Positions 8,748-17,748 of a stretch of 40,514 nucleotides of DNA are shown here, one piece after another. The DNA is from an uncultured Nitrospira sp. Lineage in GTDB: Bacteria > Nitrospirota > Nitrospiria > Nitrospirales > Nitrospiraceae. Below the pieces are notes generated by a model. That model did not search any database and had not been told where the DNA came from. It worked only from the letters and a program-made list of their open reading frames with translations. The number at the start of each line of letters is the position of its first letter. Position 1 is the stretch's first letter. Location of the stretch: contig CABVRO010000016.1 of assembly GCA_902500715.1 (NCBI GenBank), forward strand, positions 1-40,514. Direction: 5' to 3'. The position numbers and the translations under genes were made by a program.

Positions 8748-9122
8748 ATGAGCTGGCGACTGATCTTCTTCATATTGGCGACAAGTACTGTGATAGCCTG
8801 GCCGACTTCTGCAACCCCGCCGGCAACGCAAGTCCTGATGGACAGCGGATCACCCTATTATGTACCCGCAGCCGTGACCGTCACCGCCGGCGGGGCCATA
8901 CGTTGGGAAAATCCAACGCCTACCCACCATACCGTGACCCATGATGCATGCCTTGAAGAAAACGGCCGTTGCGCCTTCGACTCAGGAGCCGTCGAACCGG
9001 GAGAGGCTTACACCATCCCCAGCCTGCCGCCTGGCCGTTACCCCTATCAATGTCGCATTCACCCTATTATGCGCGGCATGATCATCGTAACGGATTCGCC
9101 ATTGCTTCCCTCGCAGACGTAG
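8748..9122 (+). CDS. Secreted plastocyanin/amicyanin-like cupredoxin
   Basis: 124 residues from the ATG at 8748; an upstream in-frame ATG at 8706 overlaps the -10 box and is not used here. Residues 1-22 form a signal peptide. The fold is a single cupredoxin domain with VTVTAGGAIRWENP, then THHTVTHD, and the C-terminal loop Y-Q-C-R-I-H-P-I-M. Likely type 1 copper ligands are one His of 60/61/65, Cys102, His105 and Met108. Such proteins carry electrons in the periplasm; Nitrospira genomes are rich in copper proteins, but no partner is encoded nearby. The ribosome site is poor (AAGG very close to the ATG). Confidence 0.85.
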   Translation: MSWRLIFFILATSTVIAWPTSATPPATQVLMDSGSPYYVPAAVTVTAGGAIRWENPTPTHHTVTHDACLEENGRCAFDSGAVEPGEAYTIPSLPPGRYPYQCRIHPIMRGMIIVTDSPLLPSQT

Positions 9123-9200
9123 CCACTCCTCACCGAGGTTCTTGCACGTCAGCGCCACGCTCGTGTAGGCTGCGGCTTTTCGTGCGCGGGACCTAACCAA

Positions 9201-10694
9201 ATGAAAGCTGCCGCAGCCATCCAAGAGCCCCTCACCCTGAGCGGCGACACTCTCAACCTGCTAGCCTGGCGTATTCCCGACCTCGTGGCCTACCAGCACG
9301 CCTTCGACGAATGGTGGCTGGCGCCGCTCGACGACGATTTCCCCCTCGTCCGGCTCAATGCCCTCGGGATTGAAATGCTCACCTCGATGAACGGGCACAT
9401 TACAGTGGGTGCGCTCTTAGAGAAGTACGGCAATAAGACCTGCGGCCCGGACGGCCAGCCCGGGACCTGGCACCTGGCACGCTGGTCTACACCCAATTAT
9501 TCTCTGTGTTACTTTGGCACGGAGCCGCCCGGCGGCCATCGCCACAAGGCTAAATGGGACTTGCTTCTGCAACAAATCCGGGAAGGCTGGTCCGGGCAGC
9601 AGGAGTTCGAAGGTGAGGAACACCTTGAGGACTTCCATGTCCACGAGTTGAAGGAAAGTGACCTAGAGGACGGCCACTTCGATTTGATCGAAACGACCGT
9701 GTCCCACCTCTTCCGTGAGCCTTGCGAAGCCCTGGGCGGCACGACTTATGGCCGCCTGCTCATGCGCCAGCTACGCTGGCTTGGCTGGTTCAAACCGAAG
9801 CCCAAGGTCATCGTTGAGATCGGTGGTGGATTGGGTTATGTCGCCCGCGAACTAGGACAGGAACTACTGCCGTTCGAGAAACAAGGCATTCAATACATTT
9901 CGCTGGATGTCACGCGCCCGTTCCTACAGCTGCAGACCAAACGCGCGAAGGCCGGCGGCTGGACCGGCACCGGCACCCATGCTAACGGTGAATGCCTGCC
10001 CTTTAGAGACAACTCCGTCGACCTCATTATCGACAACGAAAATATGGCCGATATGACGCCGGTGAGGCTTAGCCGCAAGGAGCTTACGGAAGGCACAGGC
10101 GAGACCGCACAACATCAAGAAGCCTTAGATTGGATCAGGCGGCTGAGGTTGCCGCTTGAGAAGGACTTGCCCGAAGAAGTGATCTTCAATCTGGGACCGA
10201 TGCGATTTGTCGCCGAAGTCTGGCGAGTGCTCAAGCCGGGCGGCCGGGCATTTCTCACGGAGTTTGGCGTCGAAGAAGGTTGGCCCGCCGCCGTAAAGCT
10301 CCCCCACCACACGGAATACGAGGTGCAGTACGGCCACCTGCGGCAAGCGGTGCGGTGGCTGGGCTTTCAGGAACGGTACCTGTCACTCCCGCAGTTTTTG
10401 CAGATCAAACCGGACACAAAAGTCCTCTGTACCGGCGCAGCCTATACGATTCAACGATTCTGTCAGGGACTGGGGCAGAACTTTTCTGTGCGGGCCTATA
10501 CGGAAGATGAGCTCACCAAAACCTTGGGCGACATCCTTCCCAAGCTCCAGGGATGTCATTACCACGACATTGCTGATCCCGCCTGGTTCGGCCTCATCGA
10601 CTTCAAAGTGCTGCTGCTCGAAAAGCCGGGCGGCATCCCCCAACCGACCTTCACTGAACAAAAGAGCGGCCTCCGCTGGTATTCGCAGCGCTGA
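9201..10694 (+). CDS. SAM-dependent methyltransferase with N-terminal PqqD-like domain
   Basis: 497 residues. Residues about 45-78 (PLVRLNALGIEMLTSMNG, then TVGALLEKYG) match the pattern of PqqD-like peptide-binding winged helices: a small-residue-rich helix followed by a helix for 'oligomerised' recognition. Residues about 200-385 form a class I methyltransferase: motif I V-E-I-G-G-G-L-G-Y at 205-213, a D-V-T acidic end of strand 2, FRDNSVDLIIDNE for motif IV, and EVWRVLKPGGRAFLTEFG for post-motif strand 5. The substrate is unknown; the PqqD-like part suggests a peptide or a RiPP-like substrate. The gene is monocistronic between a cupredoxin and a converging small gene. The methyltransferase call is firm, the PqqD-like call moderate. 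Confidence 0.8.
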   Translation: MKAAAAIQEPLTLSGDTLNLLAWRIPDLVAYQHAFDEWWLAPLDDDFPLVRLNALGIEMLTSMNGHITVGALLEKYGNKTCGPDGQPGTWHLARWSTPNYSLCYFGTEPPGGHRHKAKWDLLLQQIREGWSGQQEFEGEEHLEDFHVHELKESDLEDGHFDLIETTVSHLFREPCEALGGTTYGRLLMRQLRWLGWFKPKPKVIVEIGGGLGYVARELGQELLPFEKQGIQYISLDVTRPFLQLQTKRAKAGGWTGTGTHANGECLPFRDNSVDLIIDNENMADMTPVRLSRKELTEGTGETAQHQEALDWIRRLRLPLEKDLPEEVIFNLGPMRFVAEVWRVLKPGGRAFLTEFGVEEGWPAAVKLPHHTEYEVQYGHLRQAVRWLGFQERYLSLPQFLQIKPDTKVLCTGAAYTIQRFCQGLGQNFSVRAYTEDELTKTLGDILPKLQGCHYHDIADPAWFGLIDFKVLLLEKPGGIPQPTFTEQKSGLRWYSQR

Positions 10695-10711
10695 CCCACC
10701 TGCGTCGCAGG

Positions 10712-11044
10712 TCAATCCCCTTCAATGTCAGATACATCTGCGCCCGCACCAGACTCATGCGAATGAGTTCCTACTCTTCCCCGACCCTCTAAACGACAAT
10801 CACCACCGTCAAAGTCATCGCCTTCAAGTAACTTACCATGAGAGGGACGAGTTCGATCGGTAGTGGTATACAGCACGAGGTGGCATAACCCGGCACCAAG
10901 GAATGGAACAAGCCAAATAATTACAGACTGGGCTATTTTTTGAGCTCTGCTGTATTCCGACGCCCCCAGTACTCGAACCGTCACGTATACCTGGTAGCAG
11001 GCAATGTCGACCGGGAGAACCAGGACGAGAGGCTGAACATTCAC
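10712..11044 (-). CDS. Small single-span membrane protein (tentative)
   Basis: A minus-strand frame of about 110 residues starting at GTG 11042-11044 (or the adjacent TTG at 11045-11047), with GGAGGA at the right distance. The central part, AQKIAQSVIIWLVPFLGAGL, reads as a membrane span preceded by an amphipathic Tyr-Ser-Arg-Ala-Gln-Lys stretch, resembling small uncharacterised proteins with the pattern Q-x2-x-Q-x-[IL]-[IV]-V-W-L-[IV]-P-x-[LI]-G-A. The tail is hydrophilic and acidic. It lies directly downstream of the Ppx/GppA gene on the same strand. Codon use is ordinary; the start and even the reality of the gene are uncertain. Confidence 0.45.
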   Translation of the reverse strand: MNVQPLVLVLPVDIACYQVYVTVRVLGASEYSRAQKIAQSVIIWLVPFLGAGLCHLVLYTTTDRTRPSHGKLLEGDDFDGGDCRLEGRGRVGTHSHESGAGADVSDIEGD

Positions 11045-11081
11045 CAATCGACAGTCCTCCGTCCAACCACAACAACCAGCC

Positions 11082-12035
11082 TTACCTCGGCAGACCTGCC
11101 AGATGCAAAAGCACACCTTCCCGCAGCCCCAGGTCGCTCACAAGTACTTTCGCCATTCCCAACGTCTCCATCACGGTTCGCAAGATAATGGCTCCGGCGG
11201 CGATGACGTCTTCTCGACCTCGCTCAAGCCCGGGCAGGCCTTCCCGTTGCGCCTTCGAACAACCGAGTAGCTGCACCTCCAACTGCTTCACCCTATCCAG
11301 TGTGAGTGTGTAGTTGTGAATCCTTGCCGGTTCATAGGCAGGCAACTGCTGAGCCATGGCCGCCAGGGACGTGATCGTTCCAGCGGTGCCGACGAAGGCA
11401 AAGCCGGCCGCCTTTGGCATATCCGCAACCGCCGCTGCCGTCTCGTTCCGCACCCATTCCCGCGCCTGCCGAATCTCGTCGACCGTGGGCGGATCACCAT
11501 GCAGAATCCGTTCACTCAACCGCACGACGCCGATGTCGATAGAGCGTGCCATCGTCGGCTGGCCCGGCCTATCCAGAATGAACTCCGTGCTCCCTCCACC
11601 GATATCCAGGGCCAGAAGATCAGTCACGCCAGGGGACAGACCGGAACGGATACCGAGCATCGTTCGACGCGCTTCTTCTTCGCCGGAAATGATCTCAACT
11701 TGGAAACCGGATCCCCTCCGCACCAGGTCCAGAAACTCATCACGATTCCCGGCGTCGCGCACGGCGCTGGTCGCCACGGCCGTTGCCGCGTCAACATGAT
11801 AGCTCTCGATGACCTGACGCCATTCCTTCAACGTGGCCACCACCCGTGCCATGGCATCGGGACGCAGCACGCGATCCCGATCCACCTCTTGGCCGAGCCG
11901 GAGAATGCGCCGGTCAGATTGGAGTTCCCGCAACCCTCCGGCAGAGGTCAGTTCTGCTATGAGCAAACGGCAGGTGAGTGTCCCGATATCGATACCGGCA
12001 AAAATTCGAGGAGAGGCCGTTGTCCGGTTGGTCAT
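11082..12035 (-). CDS. Ppx/GppA-family exopolyphosphatase / guanosine pentaphosphate phosphatase
   Basis: 317 residues, covering only the actin-like ASKHA domain of the family. It starts with G-I-D-I-G-T-L-T-C-R-L-L-I (phosphate 1 loop), has T-S-A-V-R-D-A near 108-115, the conserved G-x-E-E-A-R segment (ISGEEEARRTMLGI), LALDIGGGSTEF (phosphate 2), and FVGTAGTITSLAAM towards the end. Enzymes of this short type hydrolyse polyphosphate or pppGpp. The C-terminal HD-like domain of long Ppx/GppA is absent, as in many short homologues. It is the last of the recG, coiled-coil, ppx row on the minus strand. Confidence 0.88.
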   Translation of the reverse strand: MTNRTTASPRIFAGIDIGTLTCRLLIAELTSAGGLRELQSDRRILRLGQEVDRDRVLRPDAMARVVATLKEWRQVIESYHVDAATAVATSAVRDAGNRDEFLDLVRRGSGFQVEIISGEEEARRTMLGIRSGLSPGVTDLLALDIGGGSTEFILDRPGQPTMARSIDIGVVRLSERILHGDPPTVDEIRQAREWVRNETAAAVADMPKAAGFAFVGTAGTITSLAAMAQQLPAYEPARIHNYTLTLDRVKQLEVQLLGCSKAQREGLPGLERGREDVIAAGAIILRTVMETLGMAKVLVSDLGLREGVLLHLAGLPR

Positions 12036-12045
12036 CGGCTGAGAC

Positions 12046-12372
12046 TCACTGTCCTTCGACCGTGATGTCGTTCATTTCCAGCAACAACTTGGTGCGTTCA
12101 TCCTGTAGCGTTCGCACTTGTTGCCTCAGGCGGGTGATTTCAGAATCGGACAGGATACGGTCGGCCGATTCACCACGATCGTGCAGCGCGATCGTCCGTT
12201 CGCCGATGTCAGCGTAGAGATCATCGAGTTGCTGATCCACCTTTCGCAATTCCAGGCGATAGCGAAGTAACTCGCCCTCTTCCAATGCACGAGTGGCGGC
12301 TTTGGCCGTGCCGTGCCGCAATGTCACCCAGCCGGCTCGCAAATCGTGACTCAAGCGCTGCAACATTCCCAT
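12046..12372 (-). CDS. Small coiled-coil protein of unknown function
   Basis: 108 residues, rich in Leu, Arg, Glu and Asp in heptad-like spacing across about residues 27-105 (LEEGELLRYRLELRKVDQQ, then RLRQQVRTLQDERTKLL). It is cytoplasmic with no signal or membrane span. It lies 36 nt after recG and 10 nt before the ppx gene, so the three are probably co-transcribed. The family is not one I can name; the coiled coil suggests oligomerisation or a scaffold role. Confidence 0.75.
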   Translation of the reverse strand: MGMLQRLSHDLRAGWVTLRHGTAKAATRALEEGELLRYRLELRKVDQQLDDLYADIGERTIALHDRGESADRILSDSEITRLRQQVRTLQDERTKLLLEMNDITVEGQ

Positions 12373-12408
12373 CGATCACCCCCGCCAAACTGGCAGCAAC
12401 TATGCCGC

Positions 12409-14976
12409 CTAACACACATCTCCTAAGGCCAGCTTGCCCCGCCAGCGCCGGAACATAGCGGCCTTGAACGCCTGGTGTTGAGGCAACGTCAGGCTCGGAT
12501 CCTGTTCCAGCAACGCCACGGCTTCCTGCCTGGCTTGCTCCAACAATTGCACGTCCCGCACCAGATTCGCGGCTCGAAACTCCGGCACCCCCCACTGACG
12601 TAGCCCAAGAAATTCACCCGGGCCTCTGATCCGAAGGTCTTCCTCGGCGATGACAAATCCATCGTTCGAATTCACGAGGGCAGCCAACCGTTGCTGTGCA
12701 CTGGAGGCATTCTCCTCCGGCCGACCGTCACGACTGACTCGTGCCCTGGCCTCTCGTGCAAGATACGTTGCCATCAGAATACAGAGCGATTGTTGCGCTC
12801 CACGACCGACACGCCCTCGCAATTGATGTAGCTGCGCTAATCCGAATCGTTCGGCATGCTCGATGACCATCACTGTCGCGTTCGGCACGTCCACGCCGAC
12901 CTCGATCACCGTCGTCGCGACGAGAATCTGAACCGTCCCTGCCTTGAACGCCGCCATGGTGCGCTCTTTTTCCGCGGTTGGAAGCCGGCCGTGCAGCAAC
13001 CCGACACGCGCCTGAGGAAAGATCTCGCGCTGTAGATGTTCCGCTCCTTGGATCGCCGCCTTGAGATCCACCTTCTCGGATTCCTCAACCAGCGGATAGA
13101 CGATATACGCCTGACGTCCGGCCTTCAACTCATCCCCCACCAGCCGCCAGGTTTTGTGACGTTGCCCGTCCGTATAGAGTAATGTTCGCACCGGTTTGCG
13201 GCCCGGCGGCAACATATCGATCACCGATACATCCAAGTCTCCATAAACGGTCATGGCCAGGGTTCTCGGAATCGGCGTCGCCGTCATCACCAGCACGTCC
13301 GGTCGATACCCTTTCTCTAGCAACGTCTTCCTTTGCAGGACGCCGAACTTGTGCTGTTCATCGACAATCACCAAGCCAAGCTTTGCGAACCGCACCTTCT
13401 TTTGTATCAATGCATGGGTGCCGATTGCGACCTGCGCAACGCCGGACTCCAGCTCCTTCAGCGTCTCGTTTCGCTCTTTTGCCCTCCCGCCGCTGGTCAG
13501 AAGCACTGCCTTCAACCCCACGGCCCCCAGCAAGGGGGCGAGATTCAGATAGTGCTGTTCGGCCAGAATTTCGGTAGGGACCATCAACGCCGTCTGGCAG
13601 CCCGATCCACAAGCCATCACCAGGGCATGCAATGCCACGACGGTCTTCCCGGACCCAACATCCCCCTGCACCAGGCGATTCATCGGCCGCGAACTCACCA
13701 TATCGGCCTGAACCTCGCGAAACACGCGTTCCTGCGCGGAAGTCAGCGTAAAGGGCAGAACCTTCGCCAGTTGCTTCAGCTGCGGCACGTGAGGATTGAA
13801 CCGAATTGCTTTGGACTCTTCCTTCATCTCCCGCTGGCGAAGCACTATGGCTGCCTGCAGCAGCAACAGTTCTTCGAATACCAATCGGCGGTGGGCCGGC
13901 GTCACCCCCTGATCGAGAGCGGCCAGATCCGTCTTCGGCAGAGGAAAATGCACCTGTTGAATCGCCTCGCCAATAGGCGGTAACCGATGGCGTGCACGGA
14001 CGGACAGTGGCAATACCTCCTCCATGTCAGCCCCATACTCTGCCAGCAACCCCTGCAACAAGACCCGCATCTGGCGCGATGTCCACCCCTTGGTCTCATG
14101 GTAGATCGGAACGATGCGCCCAACATGGAGCAACTCATCCTCGCCGCCGCTCAGGACCTCAAATTGCGTCGCTTCCAACCGCACATCGGTCCAACCACCC
14201 CGACCGGCCGCCACCCGCCCCGACATCATGACCCGCAGTCCTTCCTTCAACACATCTTCCAGATATGGTTGATTAAAAAACACCGCGTGCACAATCCCCG
14301 TCGCGTCCTGAACCGTCACATCGAGAATCGACAGCCGGCGAACGCGCGCACGCGTTGCCTCTGCCCGAGTGATCACGCCGCAAACGCTCCGTGTAGCCCC
14401 CGGCACAAGCTCGGCCACCGGCGTGATGACCGAACGATCTTCATACCGCCATGGTAACGTCCACAAGGCCTGCTCAACAGTGTGCGCGCCCAGTCGCTCC
14501 AGCAAGAGGGTTCGTTTGGGACCAACTCCTTTTGCATATTGAATCGACAGCTTCCACAGTGGCCGGGCAGGACTGGACTGAACCGGGGCAAGTTGCACTA
14601 GGCTCTCCCTCGGAGACCTCACTGGTTGACTCACCGCTCGTGCGTCCCCTTGTAAGCGAGTGAGTAGCGCCAGCGCTTTCGTGAGCCGATCCTGTTGTTC
14701 GAGGGGGGTGAGTCGTGTGTGGAAGTCGACAAACAGGTTGCGTAGCGAGAGCAATTCCGTCTCCAGCGCTCGCGGATAGACCCGCTCGCCAAGAGTGCCA
14801 ATCACCTGTTCCGACACAAACCGGTCAAGATTTCTGACCGTCGGGAGATGGGCATAGGCATCGCGACAAGCAAATTGAATCGGTCTGCTTACACGACGCA
14901 GGAAGGCATGGAACGGATCGTGAGAGTCGGCGGATTCAGGACGTGGCATCCTGGAGCGGGATCGTACCACAGCCAC
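12409..14976 (-). CDS. recG: ATP-dependent DNA helicase RecG
   Basis: RecG remodels stalled replication forks and branch-migrates Holliday junctions. The order is: a family-variable N-terminal helical extension (about 1-140), the wedge OB-fold (about 200-300, with SVCGVITRAEATR and GRVAAGRGGW), helicase domain 1 with Walker A GDVGSGKT near residue 440 and the DEQH box DEQHKFG near 538, and helicase domain 2 with TTVIEVGVDVPNATVMVIEHAERFGLAQLHQLRGRVGRG. At 855 residues it is longer than E. coli RecG (693) because of the N-terminal extension. The start is a GTG at 14974-14976; an ATG nine codons later is an alternative. Confidence 0.95.
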   Translation of the reverse strand: MAVVRSRSRMPRPESADSHDPFHAFLRRVSRPIQFACRDAYAHLPTVRNLDRFVSEQVIGTLGERVYPRALETELLSLRNLFVDFHTRLTPLEQQDRLTKALALLTRLQGDARAVSQPVRSPRESLVQLAPVQSSPARPLWKLSIQYAKGVGPKRTLLLERLGAHTVEQALWTLPWRYEDRSVITPVAELVPGATRSVCGVITRAEATRARVRRLSILDVTVQDATGIVHAVFFNQPYLEDVLKEGLRVMMSGRVAAGRGGWTDVRLEATQFEVLSGGEDELLHVGRIVPIYHETKGWTSRQMRVLLQGLLAEYGADMEEVLPLSVRARHRLPPIGEAIQQVHFPLPKTDLAALDQGVTPAHRRLVFEELLLLQAAIVLRQREMKEESKAIRFNPHVPQLKQLAKVLPFTLTSAQERVFREVQADMVSSRPMNRLVQGDVGSGKTVVALHALVMACGSGCQTALMVPTEILAEQHYLNLAPLLGAVGLKAVLLTSGGRAKERNETLKELESGVAQVAIGTHALIQKKVRFAKLGLVIVDEQHKFGVLQRKTLLEKGYRPDVLVMTATPIPRTLAMTVYGDLDVSVIDMLPPGRKPVRTLLYTDGQRHKTWRLVGDELKAGRQAYIVYPLVEESEKVDLKAAIQGAEHLQREIFPQARVGLLHGRLPTAEKERTMAAFKAGTVQILVATTVIEVGVDVPNATVMVIEHAERFGLAQLHQLRGRVGRGAQQSLCILMATYLAREARARVSRDGRPEENASSAQQRLAALVNSNDGFVIAEEDLRIRGPGEFLGLRQWGVPEFRAANLVRDVQLLEQARQEAVALLEQDPSLTLPQHQAFKAAMFRRWRGKLALGDVC

Positions 14977-15052
14977 CTGAACGGCTCAACGAGGAGACTC
15001 TTGCCGAGCGATAGTCAGCCGGACAGACCCAGGCTGCTTTTTCAACTTTCCT

Positions 15053-15080
15053 TTGTCCGCTCCCGGCTCGGTGGTACAGT
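15053..15080 (+). promoter_or_regulatory. Sigma-70-type promoter for the TPR-peptidase gene
   Basis: TTGTCC at 15053-15058, a 16-nt spacer and TACAGT at 15075-15080 lie 31 nt before the ATG at 15112. Both boxes match consensus at four of six positions. Confidence 0.45.
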
Positions 15081-15111
15081 GAATTCGCGTAGGATTCACG
15101 GAAGGACACCA

Positions 15112-16554
15112 ATGTATCGACGCAATATCAAACATATTCTCGGCCCTCTAGCCGTGTTGATCGGTATCTTTATTTTCTATCAAACATGGCTGAAGCCTCA
15201 CTATTTCCACGATACACCGGCGCCACCCCCACAGGTCATTGTCGAGGAGACCAACCCTGCGTCGAACGCTCCTGTGGGCCCATCGCAGGAACGTCCCGCC
15301 CCGGAGGTCAAACGGTCGAGGACCATCGATCCCGTCAGCATTCCAGTTCCGCGACATTCCGAACTGCTCGGAGCCATTCACGAAGAACTCGAGAAGCACA
15401 ATATTGCATTAGCCGAGACGAAACTGGAGGAACTGCCGTCGTCGATCCTGACGGAATCCGCCACCAAGCGGCACGTGGCCATCTTGTGGAATAACCTCGG
15501 AATCCTTCAGGAGAGAAGCGGGGGGACCGAAGTTTCCGTGAAGGCGTTTAAGAAGGCAGTCGCGCTCGACCCCCAAAATCCGATTGCCCACCTCAATCTC
15601 GCCCATGCTTACTGGGGGTTGCGGGACCCCGCACTCACGGAAGATTTCCTTCGGAAAGTCGTGGCACTGTCTCCGGATGAGCCATTCCCTCATGTTGCCT
15701 TGGCAGACCTGCTACAGGAAAAGGATCACCTCCCCGAGGCCGGCAAACACCTCGCGCAGGCCAAAGAGCGAATTAAGAAAGACCCCGGTCTCCAGTCTTA
15801 CCTGAAGGCAGTCACGACGAAAGTACATCGCGCCGAGAAAGTTGAAGATAAATTCTCGACGCACAGCAGCGTCCACTTCACTGTCAAATACGATGGGGGT
15901 GACGACCCGGACACGTGGACGACTGTGCTGGATATTCTTGAAGAAGCCTATCGGGACATCGGTCAGAAATTCAATTTTTTCCCGTCAAAGCCGATCATCG
16001 TCGTCCTGCACACAAAGAATCAGTTTCAAGGCGCCACGGGGAGCCCCGGTTGGGCGGATGGCTTGTTCGATCCCGTCCTTGGACGCATTCAAATTCCAAC
16101 CCAAGGCGCTGCAACGGATCGGGCTTGGCTGACTCGAGTGCTTCGTCACGAATTTGTACATGCCCTGATTCATGAGGAATTGGGGGCAACCGGCGGCATG
16201 ATTCCAACCTGGCTGAATGAAGGCTTAGCGATGCAGCTGGCCAGTGATCCCTGGCAAGAGGTGACCGGCGTCACGCCCAGCGAGCACAGCCTGGTTCCAT
16301 TGACGGCGCTTGAAGGTAGTTGGGAAAGTCTGCCTGCGGAGAAGGTCGGTCTCGCTTATAGGGAGGCCAATGCCGCCACTCACTATCTCATCGAACGGTT
16401 CGGCATGCACAAGGTCCACGAGGTGCTGCTCCATCTGAAGGCCCGACAGACAATTGCCGCCGCCATGCAGGATAGACTGCTGCTGTCCTACGATCACTTC
16501 CAGCAGCAATGGGCGGATAGTCTGAGCACCACAGTGGTTCAGCCAAAATCCTAA
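15112..16554 (+). CDS. Membrane-anchored TPR protein with gluzincin metallopeptidase domain
   Basis: 480 residues from the ATG at 15112, with GAAGGA six bases upstream. Residues about 8-26 form one membrane span or uncleaved signal; a Pro-rich linker follows. About 85-250 are TPR-like helices (WNNLGILQERSGG, then KAFKKAVALDPQNPIAHLNLAHAYWGL). About 255-470 form a peptidase MA-like domain: the zinc motif H-E-F-V-H puts His346, Glu347 and His350 in place, and N-E-G-L-A supplies the third ligand Glu370. It probably acts on the periplasmic face; no substrate is evident. Its stop and that of the next converging gene are only three bases apart. Confidence 0.85.
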   Translation: MYRRNIKHILGPLAVLIGIFIFYQTWLKPHYFHDTPAPPPQVIVEETNPASNAPVGPSQERPAPEVKRSRTIDPVSIPVPRHSELLGAIHEELEKHNIALAETKLEELPSSILTESATKRHVAILWNNLGILQERSGGTEVSVKAFKKAVALDPQNPIAHLNLAHAYWGLRDPALTEDFLRKVVALSPDEPFPHVALADLLQEKDHLPEAGKHLAQAKERIKKDPGLQSYLKAVTTKVHRAEKVEDKFSTHSSVHFTVKYDGGDDPDTWTTVLDILEEAYRDIGQKFNFFPSKPIIVVLHTKNQFQGATGSPGWADGLFDPVLGRIQIPTQGAATDRAWLTRVLRHEFVHALIHEELGATGGMIPTWLNEGLAMQLASDPWQEVTGVTPSEHSLVPLTALEGSWESLPAEKVGLAYREANAATHYLIERFGMHKVHEVLLHLKARQTIAAAMQDRLLLSYDHFQQQWADSLSTTVVQPKS

Positions 16555-16557
16555 GGG

Positions 16558-17514
16558 CTATCGCAGCTTCGTCTGATAAGCCTGACGCCCCAGCGAACCG
16601 CTTGGATTCCAAGATGGAATGGCTTGAGGATACGCACGAAGCTCCGGCTCGGTCGGAGACTCATCAATGCGATCCAGTTGCTCGAAAGAATCCTCCCATA
16701 AGAGCGTTCCGGATATTCGATCGTAGGTCCGTACAACCAAATCAAAAATATGTCCGATGGGGTCGCCGATCGGCCTGACGAACAGCCCACCGAATAACAC
16801 TCCTTCGATCCGGGCGCGCTTCCGAACCCCTGGAGCAAACTGATCCTGCCAGACAAGTCCACCCGTGAAAGGATTGACGGCGCGAACCGAGAAGAGAGTC
16901 TGGAGCGGAGTGGTGCCGGAGACCGATACCTTTAGCACCGATGTGCGGCTCGGGATGATCGTCGCATTGGTTCTCGTCTGGCTACCTTCCCCCACTTTGA
17001 GCAAATTCAACTGCCCCTCCCAGAGAAACCTTCCCGATTCTGCGTCATAGACTCTCAACATGAAGGCTGATTTCCCTTTGGAGTCAGTTCCAATGCCACC
17101 GGCAAAAATGCGCCCTCTATTCCCATCATGTTCGGCGGCGCCCTCTTCCTTCACGTTCACATCGAACGAATCCTCCGACAGGATGGCGCCTGACGGCGCA
17201 TCGTAAGTCCGGACTGTAATCATTGAGGACCCCGCCGCCTGAAAACCAAACCCGGCCGCCAACACGTCTGAATGATCGGCAGACGCTTGGGCCACAACCT
17301 TCCCGTTAAATCCAGGAGTGGCTACTCTTCCGGGAGGTACATGGGAGAGGGCAGTTGAAGCAAGGCCGGGAATGAGCACAAGCACACTCGTCGCCCACAA
17401 AGCTAACGCCGACCGTTGCTTTGTGGGTAGATATCTGAACCTTCCTAACCTTCTACTTGATCGCATTCCAACAAACCACCCAGCGATGCTCTCTGGAAGT
17501 ATATGTAGGGTCAC
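16558..17514 (-). CDS. Exported protein with PQQ-like blade repeats
   Basis: 318 residues starting at GTG 17512-17514 with GGGAGG five bases before it. A hydrophobic export segment lies at about 36-55 behind a basic n-region, giving a long leader; an ATG at codon 17 would shorten it. Four repeats of the form R-x-Y-D-x2-S-G-x2-L-W-E-D-S-F (RTYDAPSGAILSEDSF, RVYDAESGRFLWEGQL, RAVNPFTGGLVWQDQF, RTYDRISGTLLWEDSF) resemble PQQ-dependent dehydrogenase propeller blades. It is too short for a full eight-blade enzyme and has no catalytic residues I can see, so a binding role is more likely. Confidence 0.7.
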   Translation of the reverse strand: MTLHILPESIAGWFVGMRSSRRLGRFRYLPTKQRSALALWATSVLVLIPGLASTALSHVPPGRVATPGFNGKVVAQASADHSDVLAAGFGFQAAGSSMITVRTYDAPSGAILSEDSFDVNVKEEGAAEHDGNRGRIFAGGIGTDSKGKSAFMLRVYDAESGRFLWEGQLNLLKVGEGSQTRTNATIIPSRTSVLKVSVSGTTPLQTLFSVRAVNPFTGGLVWQDQFAPGVRKRARIEGVLFGGLFVRPIGDPIGHIFDLVVRTYDRISGTLLWEDSFEQLDRIDESPTEPELRAYPQAIPSWNPSGSLGRQAYQTKLR

Positions 17515-17748
17515 GTGTGCCTCCCTGTCAGAGGCGGATTCTCACTCGCATACCCTCACGCGGTAAATCACACAGCAGTCCTGGCTGGCCCCTCAAAGGT
17601 TGGGCATAGGGTCGCATCTTGAGGTGAGTTTGGACTTGCAAGGACAAAAAGATCCCTGGTTAGGAGACCAGCGGAGATAGCCTGCATTGGAACAGGAGGC
17701 GGGCCAAAGCAACTTGCGGTGGGCAAACGCGGCAGTTATAGTGCCGCC

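Noticed and set aside
10698-10712. 6-bp hairpin ACCTGC/GCAGGT after the methyltransferase gene
   Set aside because: It lacks a T run and has a 3-base loop; too weak to call a terminator.
13333-13983. 216-codon plus-strand frame
   Set aside because: It is the mirror of recG helicase domain 1.
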